A model generated the notes under the pieces. The model had not been told where the DNA came from. It did not search any database and worked only from the letters and a program-made list of their open reading frames with translations. Source: Cristatella mucedo (Eukaryota > Bryozoa > Phylactolaemata > Cristatellidae). From it: a DNA stretch of 61,987 nt. This document shows, piece after piece, positions 1 to 13,085 of the stretch (position 1 is its first letter; every line of letters begins with the position of its first letter). Location of the stretch: assembly GCA_009760855.2 (NCBI GenBank), contig WPIO01000386.1, forward strand, positions 1-61,987, written 5' to 3'. The position numbers and the translations under genes are program-made.

Positions 1-300
1 GCACAATGTAAGCACGAACAAGCACATGAAGGGCGAATCATAGGGACCCACTAAATGCTGTCATAAATAGGTGTGCTTTTAAGTTCTTTTTAAAGTAGGT
101 CAGGTAAGGGAATGTTCAGACACAGGTCGGGAGGGAATTCCACGCTTTTGGAGCATACAAACTAAATGCACTGTCTCCATAGGATTTGAGGAACATACGA
201 GGTATTTCTAGACTGTTGGATTCAAAGAGGCGGTTGGTACGATGCTTGGCCTGATGGGGGAATATATCTGAGAGATAGGCTAGAGCCAAAGAATGAATGC
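1..300 (-). mobile_element. LINE (CR1/L2-like) 3' ORF fragment, cut by window edge
   Basis: The sequence matches the 3' part of the better preserved LINE at 38848-40785, from GTGGGTCCC and the end of ORF2 to the region that reads HQAKHRT. It diverges near 300. It is a dead fragment that continues beyond the left edge. Confidence 0.8.
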
Positions 301-3300
301 ATACAGGCTCGAAGGAGCTCTTGTTCAGTGCTAATGCTCACTGACCTACAGGCCGTTGTTCCAAGAGAATGCGATTGTAGTCTGGACCGTGCCTTATATG
401 ACGGTCAGGTCATAAGTAATGGCATAATCTCTTTGTTTAAAATAATACATGGCACTGCTCATAAGAGTAAGTTTTTTATCGTCGTTATTTCACAAGGGGT
501 TCAGTTATAATGCAGCGATGAAGCTTCTAGTTCATAATGCAGTTTCAGATGTCAAGCTCAATTAGTCCATAATCGCGAGGGATTGCAACGAGCAAACAAC
601 CAGCAACCAATAAAAAAGCATTAAACTGCCCACATGGAGGATGATTGTTGTCTTATGCTGCTTGAATACTCAGGCCTATTTACTTATTCCTTGAACTGGC
701 GAGGCACATTTTTAGAATGCTACAGTTGCCCAACTATGGTTGCCCCAGTAATTGTTGCTAGTTCATGGATAACAACATATCGATGCAGCAACTTCATATA
801 CAAGAGTTTTTTTTGTTCGTTCTGTTTGCTTTGGGCAGGCAGCTTTGGTTTCAGGTTTAAAGTCTTAGATTCATGCACTTCGGCTGGTGTTGTGCACTGG
901 TACTTCTAAAGACGTATCCAAGTTGACTATTTTAGAGTTGATTGTTTTAAGGTGAGGGCGAGTGAGATCGGCGAGGGGACGTGAGATTAAACCTTTTATT
1001 GTCGCAATGCTGAGGTGACGCTGGTATAACTGCTTGCAATTAAAACGCTTTCCTTTATTCCCAATCCGTGTTTCCACCTGCCAGCTTCATCCCATTTCTT
1101 AGCTTTTTGGCTCGGATTCTCAGCAATACCAGTCTACAGTTTTAAAAGAGAAGCTGAATTGAAATTCTTAGGCAGCTAGAGTGCACCACTAACAACCGCA
1201 TAACAGGAATGAATGGTATAGTCAGTAAGAGCCAGCAAAGCTGTCATTACATATGGCATGGGGCAGAAGTGCATGTGGAGTGAGTGGTGGGAGAGATTGA
1301 AAAGGTGATCTAGGTGTGGGGCGCGAGCGGTGAGAATTAATTAGAGGTATACCCACAATGTTCTAAATCTAACATAGATTTAAACCAGCCAAACCTCAGT
1401 CAATATTAGCCATCTCAAGCCATTCGCCGTAACCTATTAGGTAGAACTTTGGTGTTTCAAAAATCTCTCTCCATGAGGAATCCACATTGACGCCTACAGA
1501 AACAGAAACCGAACAATTACTTTATTGGAATATTCACCAAAGAACTTTATATTGACGAGCAATTCAGCTTGTTTTACACATCAACCTTGTTAATTTGTTT
1601 TGGCTTTGAGAAACCAGCCTAAGAAAGGTGATATAGATTTGGTCATGATGAGCAAGTTAAATTTTAAGCAGAGCTTTGCTTGAAACTGAGGTTCTTCACT
1701 GAGCACGTAGATTTTTTATATTGCAACTGAAAAAGTTATTTAACTGGATTAAACCAGTGCAATATGTTGCCTGGTCATTTATAGTTCCTACAGTTATCTC
1801 GATCTTTCTTCTTTGTTAGTAAAACTAGATTTAAGCAAATGTACAACAATAAACAAGCCACTACAACAAACTGTATTGAGGATTTTATTAAACATTTAAT
1901 AGGTCAACAAAAATAATCAATGTCTGTGCTATTCTTTACATTCGGAAAACTTCAACTGAAATAGCTGTAATTGTAATTTTGTGTAAGGATTGTAAAGAAT
2001 CGACGATATATTGCATCCTTCAATTGTAGCAATTCAATACTGAATTTCTGCCTAATTCCTTACTCACACAATACCTTGTAATTTTACAGCCGATTTGCGT
2101 GGCTGAGCTGAATTTTAGTTTTGAAATTATCGATGCTGTTACACGACCTTTATAATGGGTTCAGAGTCCGGCAATTTTTTTGTAACTGTTCAACCGTCGA
2201 ATGCTTCATCAAGAAGATTGCTTCCATAGCTTAAAATAACATTCGATCTCTGTCGAAGACTAAGGACTAATGAGATATAACTGGCTCACCGATTCTCTCC
2301 TAGCTAGGCAACTATAGTTTCGTTTTATTTGGGCAATCAAAACAACAATTAAGGATGTGAAAATCCGAATGAATACGGCTGCAATGCTAGTTGAAAAATC
2401 CTAGTGGTTAAACACCTTGTTTCCCTACGCGGAAGGAGCTGTGATCACATCCAGTTTAGAAATGAAAATAAAACAAAGCTCTTATTCTAACCCGTAAGGC
2501 AAGCCTTGTTTACATTCCTACTGACCTACATGAGTTGTGACAACAATTTCAGCCTTCTCTAGCTCTCATGTTCTGGGGACTCTAAGTGAGCTATTTCAGG
2601 CTTCTTTTTAACGATCGTTGGCGACAGAAGCTTTACCTCTGTAAGTTCAAGGCCACGTTGATTTTTTCCTCCTCAGATAAATATATAGACGCTCATGTTA
2701 TTCAATAATCACATCATCAAAAAGTTGGACAGTCTTCTTCAAGTTAAAATTCAGTGATCATACTAACTATTTTTTATATTTGAACTTAAAAAAGGTTCAG
2801 CAAATTTCAAGAATTTGTTTTGCAGAGATATGATATAATAAATGCTTTTCATGGTTTTAGAAAACCAGCTCATATATAAAGCATGCACGTAGATGGCGAC
2901 CGGGTTTTTAAACTATTCTTTAACGTATTATCATGCCTTAGAAAGTAGACCTTTGCAGAATTGCTTGATTAACTGTTTGACTTTGCCCAGCTGTCCTGAT
3001 AATAACATTTTAGTTTTGGGTAAATAATAGGATTAGTTATTTATCCACTTCTTGGTCCAAATAAGACGGTCTAGTTAATGGGCCATTTAATAATTAATTA
3101 CAAGGAGTTCACATTGAGCCCGTAGCTTGGAGCCATAAGACGAAAGCTCAAAAGATTGCTAATACGTAGCAATGAGACTTTAATGTGATATGCTTAGCAA
3201 AAAAATCTGGTCTAAGCACATTCGGATTTACCGTCCGAAAAGCAACAGCTGGGAATTCTTAGAAGCACATCCACAGAACACAAGCATAAAGCAAAGCTAC

Positions 3301-5110
3301 GTGCTTGGCTAATCTTGGATGATAGGTACGTGCCTATCGTATACCTTTGAAACGATACTCTCGCAGTAGGTTCAACAGCTGGCGTAAAGGGATTCATTTG
3401 GTTTGGCGAGGAATACAAACGAACAATTACTCTTAATATTAGTATTTTCTTACTGTCAGAAAATAAAAAAAACAGGTTTACACCGATGGAAGCTAGTTGG
3501 ACTAATGGCTTGACTCATGCGAGGAATCGGTAAATGGTAGCCTTGAAAAGAGAAAAAGAAACTGAAGCTTTCACTGGAGCATACAAAGTACTATAGTCTA
3601 TCTAAATTCTTAATTTGACATTAAAGCAATGAAAAGTCAATCAAAATGGTGACAGAACCGATGCTGCTGACTGACACATCCTTTTGACCCGTCCTTAGCT
3701 TCAAAATCCATGCCAATCGCTTCCTCAACAGCACTCCGGATTCAGCCATGCTTTTTCCTTTCTATTTATTGAGTGTGATCAAGAATGTTGGCTGCCTCAC
3801 TCACGCAGAAAACCGCAAAGGCCTCGAGTGAGCTATAGAAACTGTTACAGCTTAAAATACACTTAGTCATAATTGTTTAGTGGAAATAAAATAATGAGAT
3901 ACATTAAATAGACTCTCGCGGCCAACATCGAAGCCAGGATTTAGACCTAGATGTTTAGCATATAAAGAACTTGTATCCAGTGAGCAAGACCTGCAAAATG
4001 TTTATGTACGTATCGCTGGAGCCGCATTTATTAAAGATATATAGCCCGCAATCTTAGTGATTATTCAACATTAACTCGACCGTTGCTCACAAATTTTAAA
4101 TGTGACCTATTTCCGTCGCTGGTGATGGTCGGTGATGGTCGGTGATGGTGGAATTAGGTAAGGCCCAGGATCCTACAATCTGCAACGGGGCGGTCAGTAC
4201 TTCAACGCCCCCCTAGGCCCCATCATTATCGCTTTACTTAAAATGAAGGACCGATGAACGGCAAATTTAAATAACGAATACTTATATAATATATTAACGT
4301 AATAATAATATATAATATAATATTAAATTAAAACAATATATTATAATAATACTATAACATACTTATATAATTTAAATAACGTACAACAGACTACAAGTCG
4401 GCTGGAAGCTAAGGAGCTGGTACAGCGACGGCACAACAGTTGAAGGGAATTGAGGTCAGGTTAAAAAGCCAATGCAAGCTCGGAATACGACCTGTAAGCT
4501 AGGGAAGAAATCATCAAGTTGATCCTGTTCTTGAAAACATAAGCTATTAATCGCTGTTTGGTATTATGATGCAGCAGCTACGCTGTGTAATATAAACAGT
4601 TATGCTGCTGATTTTTTAGAATGTTGCTGTCGTAAATTATTAAACAGCTTTGTAGATTTCAGAAAAAGAAAAGTTGTATGCACAGGAAGTCTCCTTAATT
4701 TGTTAACTGGCTGAAGCAAAATTGAAGCTGTTGAGCAACAGCTTGCACATCTAAATTGACTGCAGCTAAGATAAACTGGACAAATAATCAAAACTTCAAT
4801 AGGTGTTTAAGTTTGATTTGTCTGGCTGTTGTAGGAATTTGATTGCTAATTAACAGAGAATTAAACGACTCGCATATTACCATGAAGCTGCCATATCAGA
4901 TTAGATGTTCATAAAAATGACCTAATGTTCTATATTTTCATCAATCAATACTACCACTGTGGAACTTCATAAGTTGTCTCTGAAAATGTAAAGTTTTGCT
5001 GTTTCTGCTTTTTCGGTTCTGTTGTGCAGCTATGGCAAGTGACTTCTTCATCAAAAAAATTATGGTTAGCCCAACAGTTCAGCAGTTTTAACAAATTCAC
5101 CCTACGTGAG
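301..5110. other. no gene recognised; AT-rich intergenic DNA
   Basis: No coding region could be supported on either strand. About 490-720 resembles 7780-7920, next to the Tigger relic, on the minus strand, so a small related fragment may lie there (weak). 4255-4385 is a very AT-rich run of AATA and TATA repeats. Confidence 0.5.
4121..4150. repeat. short tandem repeat, 10-bp unit x3
   Basis: The unit GGTGATGGTC occurs three times head to tail, with one mismatch at the last base of the third copy. Confidence 0.95.
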
Positions 5111-5163
5111 AAGTGAGTACTCATGGTAACTGCGAGAAAGCCGATCGAATGCTCTATGTCCAT

Positions 5164-5167
5164 ATAT

Positions 5168-5261
<94 letters not shown>

Positions 5262-5282
5262 ATGTCTGCGTGTGTGTGTATA
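5164..5282. repeat. (TG)n microsatellite
   Basis: About 120 bp of TG repeats with few interruptions. The cysteine/valine-rich reading frames across it are repeat artefacts. Confidence 0.98.
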
Positions 5283-5659
5283 TATTGGAGTTAGTCTATT
5301 TGCTTTTGTGCGCGGGAAAGTGCACGCCTAGCTAAGCTTGCTCGGTCAATGTTACTCCTCTGGATTCCTTAGTTAAACTGAGGGCACGAGTGTATGTTGA
5401 GCTTTGGGTTACACATTCGGTTGTGGTGCATTCAAAAAGTTGCAAAGGAAGTACAAACGCACTCAGTAAAATAGTATTCGTAAATCTTACAAATCAGGCA
5501 TACGAGAGCGATATAAGATGCAAAATATGCAAATGTGGAGAAACAAGTAAAGCCAATCCCAATGAGCAACATATAAACTCAAAACAAACCAATTTTCAGG
5601 ATTGTGTCTTTTAAATGATAATAATTTACACTCGCGAACAATAATGATGATAATGATAA

Positions 5660-6380
5660 TGTACCAGGCTAGGTTCGCTTGGCTGGGGACGGCTGTAATG
5701 CCGGTAAGGGTCACTGGCTAGGCCGGGGTCGGACCAACAGCATGGTCGGATGTGCGGTGACGAAAGATCACGGGGCTCATGGGTAGGAGAAGTTGGCCGA
5801 GTAAGTCGTGGTTTCGGAGGCTCGCGGTATCACCGAGTTCCACAACAGGATGGTTGCAGGCGTGCTTCGGCAATGCGGCCACGCATGCAACGCAACGGCG
5901 TCCAAGGCCCGAGTGGAGCTGGACAGCACGCTTGTCGTTGTGACTTGTATATACCGCTTTCCCCCGTGTAGCGTGTTCGTGGCCCCCCCGTGAGTTAGTG
6001 TCTTTCGGCGGAAGCTGTCGTTTGTGGTGGACGTCTACTCCGACTAGCCAAGCAGTTACTCAGCTAGCTGGATCTTTTACAGCGTACGCTCGTACTGTTG
6101 GATTCAAAGTCTGTGCAACAGCATGACTTCAGAAGCCGACTGTCCATCTAACATGTTTGTTCGCGCTGGCTGCGTCGTCTTACGCCATCCTTAACGTACT
6201 TTGTATAAGACGTTCCCATGTAGACTCGTTTAGTTCCCCTGTTGTTGTTGGGGCAAGCGATATTATAAAGAGGTCTAACCTGACGGCCGCTCGTCTTACT
6301 CTAGCTCAGCGGCATGGCGAGCGGCAGCATGGCCGGAGTCTGGCGGGGCTTGGCGAGAAATAGCCTCTGACTCGTAGAAC
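5660..6380. other. CpG-dense patch of unknown nature
   Basis: This stretch of about 700 bp is GC- and CpG-rich, in contrast to the AT-rich flanks. It contains a TATA-like TGTATATACCG near 5945. Short overlapping frames are present but none matches a known protein. It could be a promoter or first-exon island of an unseen gene, or a solo LTR. I could not find a convincing target-site duplication, so neither reading is established. Confidence 0.4.
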
Positions 6381-6749
6381 TCGGCTACAATAATAATACA
6401 GACGACGTTGGCGAATCATTGGGCCGACAAACAGGCATTATTAAATGCAACATATTCGTAAATGCGTAGTGAAGCTAATATTGTTTTCAACTGAAACAGA
6501 ATTTTTTTTAGTGTCACTTGAACAAGTAAAACAATCAAGGCGCACATAATAGTGCAATTCTCTGCCAGATTTGATTTCAGGTTGGCCCCATCTTATCTGC
6601 AAATTGCATAGTACTCGCTGTATTATATACATTTTGCTGCAAGTAATGACGAACAGTTTCCACCGTATGCTATGCGTGTTTGTGTGGTAATATGCACACC
6701 TCCGGTAACTGATTTCTTCAAGATCTTAGGTGTCTTTGTAATCATACCC

Positions 6750-7880
6750 ATTTTAATTCATTCGCCATACTTGCTCCCAAATATCAGTATCGGTTAACGT
6801 GCCAAGGCATTCCATTTCCTTTTCGACGCCTGCGAAAAGCTCAAATTCTTCTTGCCTGACTGCTTCTCCTAGCTCAGTAGTCATTGCTAGAATCAGCAGA
6901 ACATCACTTTCATTGTCATCCTAACTAAAAGTTGGGAAGCCAGTTTATCGGAGACATTTTCAACCGTAGCAGGTGACACCAGCCGCCAAGCCCGCTTCAT
7001 CGCAGATAAAGAAACTTTCCCAAACATTTACTTTACTTATTACAAAATTGAGACCATATTTGATAGCCTGATTCAGCCTCCTCGTTGGCGTTCCTAAATG
7101 GACTTTCGTGGTGCCGATGATTCCTAGATCTAGCTGCTGTATAAAAAATGTTGTGTTTGGTGGCTTTAAAAACCTGTTGGATAATTGTAATCTGAACTTT
7201 TAATTATGATAGGCCGCGTTTTGGAAAACGGAATTTGTTTTCCTATGCTAACCAGATTTAAGACGAATATCAGACCAAATTTGACCGCTCATCCTGGCAG
7301 TGCTTCTGCTGCAATACCGCAAAGGCATTAGAGCAGTTCAAAACACTGGATTGGCATGTTTAATCATTATTAATGTCATTTTTTGTTGCTATTAGTGTTG
7401 CAAACAGAGCCGCAGTCATTTTTTATTTCGGCGTCTTTGCAGCAATCTGTTGACTACAGTGACAGCTAGTTATGTCCGACGGTACTGCTTTCAACAATTG
7501 GGCTGTTTCGCCGGCACTAACGACATTTGATGCGTAGCACCTTTCAATCGAGGCGAGTAAAATGTTGGCAGTCCAATTTCAGACTCTTGTATTATCGGCA
7601 TCGGCTCGTTCACCACTAATCTTCTTAAACGTAAAATTATCCACATTTTTGGACACTATAGCCAGCCATGTTTCTGGACGAATGACGTAAAACTAAGCAT
7701 CAGAGCAAGCTGCCGGGCCTTCTGTTTCATTATTGGGGCATTGATAACAGCACTTTTGCTGTTGCATGCAATGAAGCAAATTTGACTAGTGCTCATCGGC
7801 CACTTCTCTTTTGGACTTCTCGAGGGGTTGCAGCCAGCAAAAACAATTAGCAACTAATAAATGAATATCCCACTTAGAGG
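6750..7880 (-). pseudogene. Tigger/pogo (Tc1-mariner superfamily) transposase relic
   Basis: Translating the minus strand across frameshifts gives the order expected of Tigger transposases. First is a CENP-B-type segment (INAPIMKQKARQLA), then FVQKHGWL, KKISGERADAD, SAGETAQLLKAVPSD, and near the C-terminus QQLDLGII and VNVWESFFICDEAGL. These correspond to G-P-I-L-x-E-K-A, N-G-W-L, G-E-S-A-D, N-A-D-E-T-G-L, Q-P-L-D-Q-G-I-I and the W/C/KAG tail. The first catalytic Asp position reads Gly (AGET instead of ADET) and there are in-frame stops, so it is inactive. Confidence 0.75.
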
Positions 7881-7989
7881 ATGCTGATTATCTCATACGT
7901 TGTGAATACGCACTTACGCCGAGCATTTATGAAAAATCAATTTCGTTTGTGAATATGCACAAAAGCCTAGTAAAAATTTTAAGTCAATC

Positions 7990-9060
7990 CTAATTTATAT
8001 TTGTATAAGCGAAGTATTCTTGTATTTGATATTTATCAAAGCGGAATTCCTACTTTGCAATATTTAAAAAAAAATCTGGGACACATAAATTATACTCTTA
8101 CAAGATTAGTATTTTAACACATCCAATATTCTTATTCGACGAGTCAACTGTAGTGGGTCTTTAGTACAGCGCCTCAGGAGAATGCAATTTCTATCCAGGT
8201 GCTTTAGTCTTCGTTGCCAGAGATTGACACTTCCTGGTCACAGAGATCAAAACATTTTGCCCATGCCCAGCTTTCCGAAGTTATCCTGCTGACAAGGCTA
8301 AAGTTTTTTCATCTTTGATTTTCGAAAGACAAATCCACACCACACAACCCGTGTTGAAAGCAAGCAGTCCATTTCAGGGCCAAAGATCTGACGGTACTGG
8401 AGACCAAAAAGTGAGCTTCGGCACTTTGATTGCAACTCAAATAGTCATGGGCAACTGCAAACTTTTGGCGATGCAAACCAGTTCCCGCCGCCGCCGCCGC
8501 CGCCGCCGGCCTCGGCGAGTAGCTGCGTCAACGACTGGCCTGCCGATTGCCCAGGTCTTTAAGCGACTGTATGCTTAATCAACCAGATTGTAGCTGATAT
8601 CTATTACTTTTTAGCGGACCATGAATTTTGATGGCAAGGAACCAATTATGCGATAATCTATGGCCGAGGCCGCATTAAAGCCGACGCTAAGCAACATACA
8701 GATGGTTGTGCTTCCAGGGGTTAGCTTAGGGGTTAAGCCGATTTAAGCTTAAGGCCAAGGCACCTTTCGGCGTTCGTCCTGCACGTTGTTGAACACAGGT
8801 AATCCTTCGTTGCTGTCGAATAGACTTGTCTACATTAGGAATTCGGACATGCCACATGTGTACGACGATATGGGCGCTCTTCATCAATTCCGAGTTACTC
8901 TACTGTCGGCCTAACTGCTTGCATTGGTATTGCAGGAAATAGTCACCAGCCGTGATGCAATGATAAAGCGTCTCGGGTGTTCGTCATATTGTGCTAAGAT
9001 TAGAGCCAGTATGAGTGCGGCATCGGCGGCTAAGTTCTGACCAATTATCTTCCAGTCCAA
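7990..9060. other. no gene recognised; contains a (CCG)n tract
   Basis: A (CCG)n run of about 25 bp lies at 8486-8511. It makes an arginine-rich 87-residue frame (8315-8578), which looks fortuitous because its flanks match nothing I recognise. Confidence 0.5.
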
Positions 9061-9064
9061 AATG

Positions 9065-9300
9065 AAGAGTAGTCCTCCAGACCTTAAATAAATAAATAAA
9101 TGAATAAATTAATAAATACTTGCTGATTTAACAGCCACTTTTTGTATAGCGACAGAAGAGCCTTTACGGCTTTCACCGCCGCTTGCGGTGACGAGACAGG
9201 ATCGCCCACCACAGGATTCGAACCCACAACCTCGGGCCGAGGTCGTGAAAAGCAACCACCTTACCTAGAGAGTCATTACGACTCACATGTAATTCTCTTT
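9065..9300 (-). mobile_element. SINE family B (tRNA-derived)
   Basis: On the minus strand the element has a tRNA-like head with A-box (TAGGTAAGGTGGTTGC) and B-box (GGGTTCGAATCCTG). A body containing AGCCGTAAAGGCTCTTCTG and GCTGTTAAATCAGCAAG follows, and then a (TTTA)n tail. Related copies occur at 9775, 14780, 18115, 20133 and 30108. Confidence 0.85.
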
Positions 9301-9774
9301 TCTAAGATTTTTGGTTGACATTTATTACTGGAAGAATGAATTTATCCTTAGCATATTAGGTACTTTTCCAGCACCTTCAAAAAATGTTGTTAGGCTAGCT
9401 ATTTAGAAGGAAACAATAGACGCAAAGCAATAGCAGATCCAGAGGAGGATGGGAGGGGTCAATTGCCATCCTCCATACTGCAGGGGTGGGGGCAGTGATA
9501 TGGTCCGCCCCCATTCCATCGCCAGCAGACCATCAGCAGCAACGAAATTATACCACAAATTCACCCGATAAACAACTAAACCGCAGAGTTTGTGTCGAAT
9601 AAGTGCAATGATTCTGCACTCTCATTTGTTTATAAAGTGCCAGTCTAGCTCAACCTAAACGAACGTTTGGCAGCTTTGGCAGATACTAATGTGGCATTTC
9701 CTCAGATACTAATCTGGCATTTCTTCCCCTAAACAAAAATTCTGGCTCCGAAACTTACAAGACGAGGACTTCTT

Positions 9775-9945
9775 GGACCTCGGTGGCCCAGAAGGTAAAG
9801 CACTCGCTCTTCACGGCTGTGGTTGTGGGTTCGAGTCCTGCAGTGGGGTGATTATATATTGCCAAGAGCAAGCTGTGGTGATAGCTGATAAGGCTCATCT
9901 GCCGCTATGCAAATGAGGCTGTTAAATCAGCTAAGATTTTTTTAA
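9775..9945 (+). mobile_element. SINE family B
   Basis: The head (GGTGGCCCAGAAGGTAAAGC, then GGGTTCGAGTCCTGC) and the 3' body ending GCTGTTAAATCAGC match family B. It forms an inverted pair with the copy at 9065-9300. Confidence 0.8.
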
Positions 9946-9959
9946 ACTCGAGCAGCTCT

Positions 9960-10965
9960 TACATACGTTCCCTAATGTCATTTCGATCAAATGCTCACTG
10001 GACGAGCAGTGACAGACCAACTAAATTATATTCTCATAGAAAACTCAAACCTACGAGGTAAGTGACAATAAGGCTACGGATCTAACTACTCCTCAGAGTT
10101 CGTACCGATTTTAACGGCATCATAAGAAAAAACAATCAATGGATAGTCTGTTAGCTTTTACTTGCTCTATCTCGTACGAGCATTTGATGGTTTTGATAAC
10201 CCAATCCTGTTTGAGCATCTCTTATCTGGCCTGGGTGTCACTGGTGCTGAGCTGCAATCCTTTAGGTAAAATCTAAAGTGTCATAATACAGATCTTTGTT
10301 GCATATAGAAGCAGTCAGAGGAGCCTGTAAAGAGCAGGGTGTCACCTAGTGCTTAGCTGTGGATACATTTTATTTCACTATGTACTCTCTCCTTCTTGCC
10401 GTCTTATTCACGTAGTGTGATCTCAGCTTTCATATCTATGCAGATTACTCACAGCCGTATCCGTATGTGATTGCCGACCACGTCAGCTACACTGTTAAGT
10501 CTTTCAAATTTATGAAAACTGAAAGTAAAAATGTTCAATCCTTAATAGAAAATTATGAAACAATCAAGTTTGTCGATACATATGTGGCAGCCCGGCTCTA
10601 AAATCTTTAACTCAATATTTTTACCTCTTGCGGCCTATTTAACGAAATGTTTACTGTTGGTATAAATCTCTGTAGCCAGGCTAGTCACTCGATAGGTGAG
10701 CAGTTTCCACATTATTCCGCTTTTCAACCCCTTCTAGAGTTCTTCCATCAAGCAGCACTGCGACATTTCAGCTTTGTCACTGTCTTTTAGGTCCACTTAT
10801 TCTCTTGCTCCAGCTCCTCAACATGGATTAAATCTCAATCAGGCTAGGTGTGGCTCTGCTTTATCATGCTTGATAGCTGAGCTTTGAACCAAGCTCAATT
10901 TGTTTCGGAGAATACTTTCAGTTTGCATGCTTCCAAAGCCTCTAATTCACTCTCGACTGTCATCA
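9960..10965 (+). mobile_element. old degenerate LINE ORF2 copy
   Basis: Frameshifted translation follows the CR1/L2-like ORF2 from the DQLNSYIETSHLAS region through FDNPILFEHL and the late C-terminal part (QLVQISVARLV, RSTYSLAPA). It is much more decayed than the sequence that follows it. Confidence 0.7.
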
Positions 10966-11810
10966 TCTAGGTGTCATATTCCAAAGCGACCTCTCATTAG
11001 ACGACCATATCAGCTCCACAGTCAAATCCGCCTATCTTCAGCTTCATAACATTGCTAAAATTCGGGCTTGTTTAGATAAAGATACCACATCTAAGTTGGT
11101 CCATGCATTCGTGACATCTCGTCTCGACTTCTGCAACTCACTGCTTACTGGCATCCCAGCATGCAAAATCAGGCGATTGCAGCTGGTGCACAACTCGGCA
11201 GCTAGGCTTGTCTGTCGCGAGCTTCCCAGTTGCCACATTACTCCACTTCTCGCCGACCTGCACGGGCTACCAGTCAAGCAACGGATTGACTTCAAGGTTT
11301 TGTCGCTCATTTGTAGGTCCCATCATTCTATGGCTCCAGCCTATCTGTCAAATATACTACCCCATCAGGCCAAGCATCGTACCACCTGCTTTTCGGAATC
11401 CAACAGTCTAGAAATACCTCGTACAAACCTTAAATCCTTTGGAGACCGTGCATTTAGTTCATATGCTCCCAAAGCCCTCCGGACCTGCGTCAGAACATCC
11501 TCTGACCTGACCACATTTAAAAGGAACCCAAAAACACACCAATTTAGGACAGCATTTAGTGGGTCCCTGTGATTCGTCCTTGATGTGCTTATGCTAGCTG
11601 ACACTGTGCATGCTGCCACTAACCACATTTGGATGCTGACCCTGTGCATGTCACCCCTAACCATATTATTCATTTCGTTTGTTTTTCAAGCATGATTTTA
11701 CTTACCATTCAATTGCATTGCGCTTTACAGCAAATGTAGAGCGCCTAGAGCGAAATTGAGTTCTCTGAGGGCGTTTTATCAAGTGAAATATTATTATTAT
11801 TGTTATCAAA
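10966..11810 (+). mobile_element. younger LINE 3' copy (5'-truncated)
   Basis: It begins at the LGVIFQSDLSL region and runs to the 3' end with a conserved tail (TTGAGTTCTCTGAGGGCG) and ATT repeats. A 158-codon frame (11096-11572) reads LDFCNSLLTGIPACKIRRLQ and KQRIDFKVLSL, the C-terminal domain of the LINE ORF2. It abuts the older copy, suggesting insertion next to or into it. Confidence 0.85.
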
Positions 11811-11819
11811 AACTCAGCT

Positions 11820-13020
11820 GACTTGACGCCGCCTAAAAATTAAAAAAACTCCTGGTCCTCACAGAATTTGCTCGGAATCTCCTTCGGTTGTCCTTAGTAT
11901 GCTTTATACATGCTGACGCTTAGAATTGTAACCAAAAGTAGCTAGTTTAGGTTTTAACCTGTGAGAAGCTAGTGAGGCGGCTCTTCGATTCATCTTAAAA
12001 TAGGATGGAGGTGGTAGCTACAATAGTTGTATCATGCTAATGTCTCGGTTTGGCAAAATGGTGAAGGTGCTCGCCATTGACAGTAGAGGTAATGGAAATT
12101 TTACTTGAAGCCCAAAATCGAGGTCTCGAGCGACTGTGGCATATGTGAAGTGCCTGAATAGACATCATGTTCTATAAGGGTGCTTAACCAATGAATTTCC
12201 TAAATAAGAGGATCTATAGATGGATATAGCCACGTTGGCATGCTTTCCTTGTCGTGGATATTTTAGCCTAGTAAGAGCATTGGTTCTCTGAGGGCGCGAT
12301 TCAAGCATCAAGCTATTGTATGGTCAACATTTATTTTTCATAATTACGAATCCTATAAATTGAAGAAAACAGTTAACTTCTATGGTTCCACAAAATTAAT
12401 TTTTCCTCTATAGTCCACGCAATGAATTTTTGAATGGCCCACATGGATATATGAGTATTCCTCGTGGATATTTGACAGTTGGGGAATAAATGATTGGCAT
12501 TTTGATTAAGTTATTTCAGAGCAAGGGAATAGTGAACCAACATATCTGATTGATACAGCATCAAGCGGTTGCTTGCATATAGGGGATGCATTTTGCTAGA
12601 GGTGAGGAATATTTATTATGAAATGAGCCAGAAATTACTAATTACAAAGGACAATTGTTCAGATATACAGCACCTAAAGAGAATACCTTGCAATGTTTGT
12701 TGGGCTCAAAAGAAGTCTTAGTGTCCTAGGTTACATGCGACCACTGAGAGCTGTTGCAAGTGAAGTAGAAAATTATGTATCGCTAGATAGAATTTCATGA
12801 ACAAAATACAATATTAGGTAAATATCATTTTTTTCATTTTAGATAATTCCATATTTTGTTCGGGCTGGTAAATGGACGACAAGAGATCCATCTAGTTGGC
12901 TATACAGTGTGTGTGGCTGAAACTAAAGATGAATCACTCAGGTATTTGCTACTTCTGCACAATTAAGAGTTCTAAACCTGGACCTGTGAAGAGCCAACCT
13001 TCGTTGATCCCCAAGTTTGT
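11820..13020. other. no gene recognised
   Basis: AT-rich sequence with no supported coding region or clear repeat. Confidence 0.5.
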
Positions 13021-13085
13021 CCAACCCAACGTCTCAGTTTAGATTGAGTTCTCTGAGCGCACTTTATCGAAAGTATTAGTATAAT
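13020..13085 (+). mobile_element. short LINE 3'-tail remnant
   Basis: It contains AGATTGAGTTCTCTGAGCGC followed by CTTTATC, the extreme 3' end of the main LINE, with little else left. It lies in the region downstream of the DEG/ENaC stop codon. Confidence 0.6.

Noticed and set aside
5113-5335. Cysteine/valine repeat frames
   Set aside because: Translation of the (TG)n microsatellite.
5660-6380. Solo LTR with TG...CA ends
   Set aside because: Several TG and CA positions could serve as ends but none gives a matching 5-bp duplication, so an LTR call is not supported.
8315-8578. 87-codon frame with eight arginines in a row
   Set aside because: The arginines come from a (CCG)n tract and the flanks show no recognised domain.
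9775-9860. tRNA gene suggested by good A- and B-boxes
   Set aside because: The downstream body is shared with other SINE B copies and the cloverleaf cannot be completed. This applies to all SINE heads here; no true tRNA gene was found.
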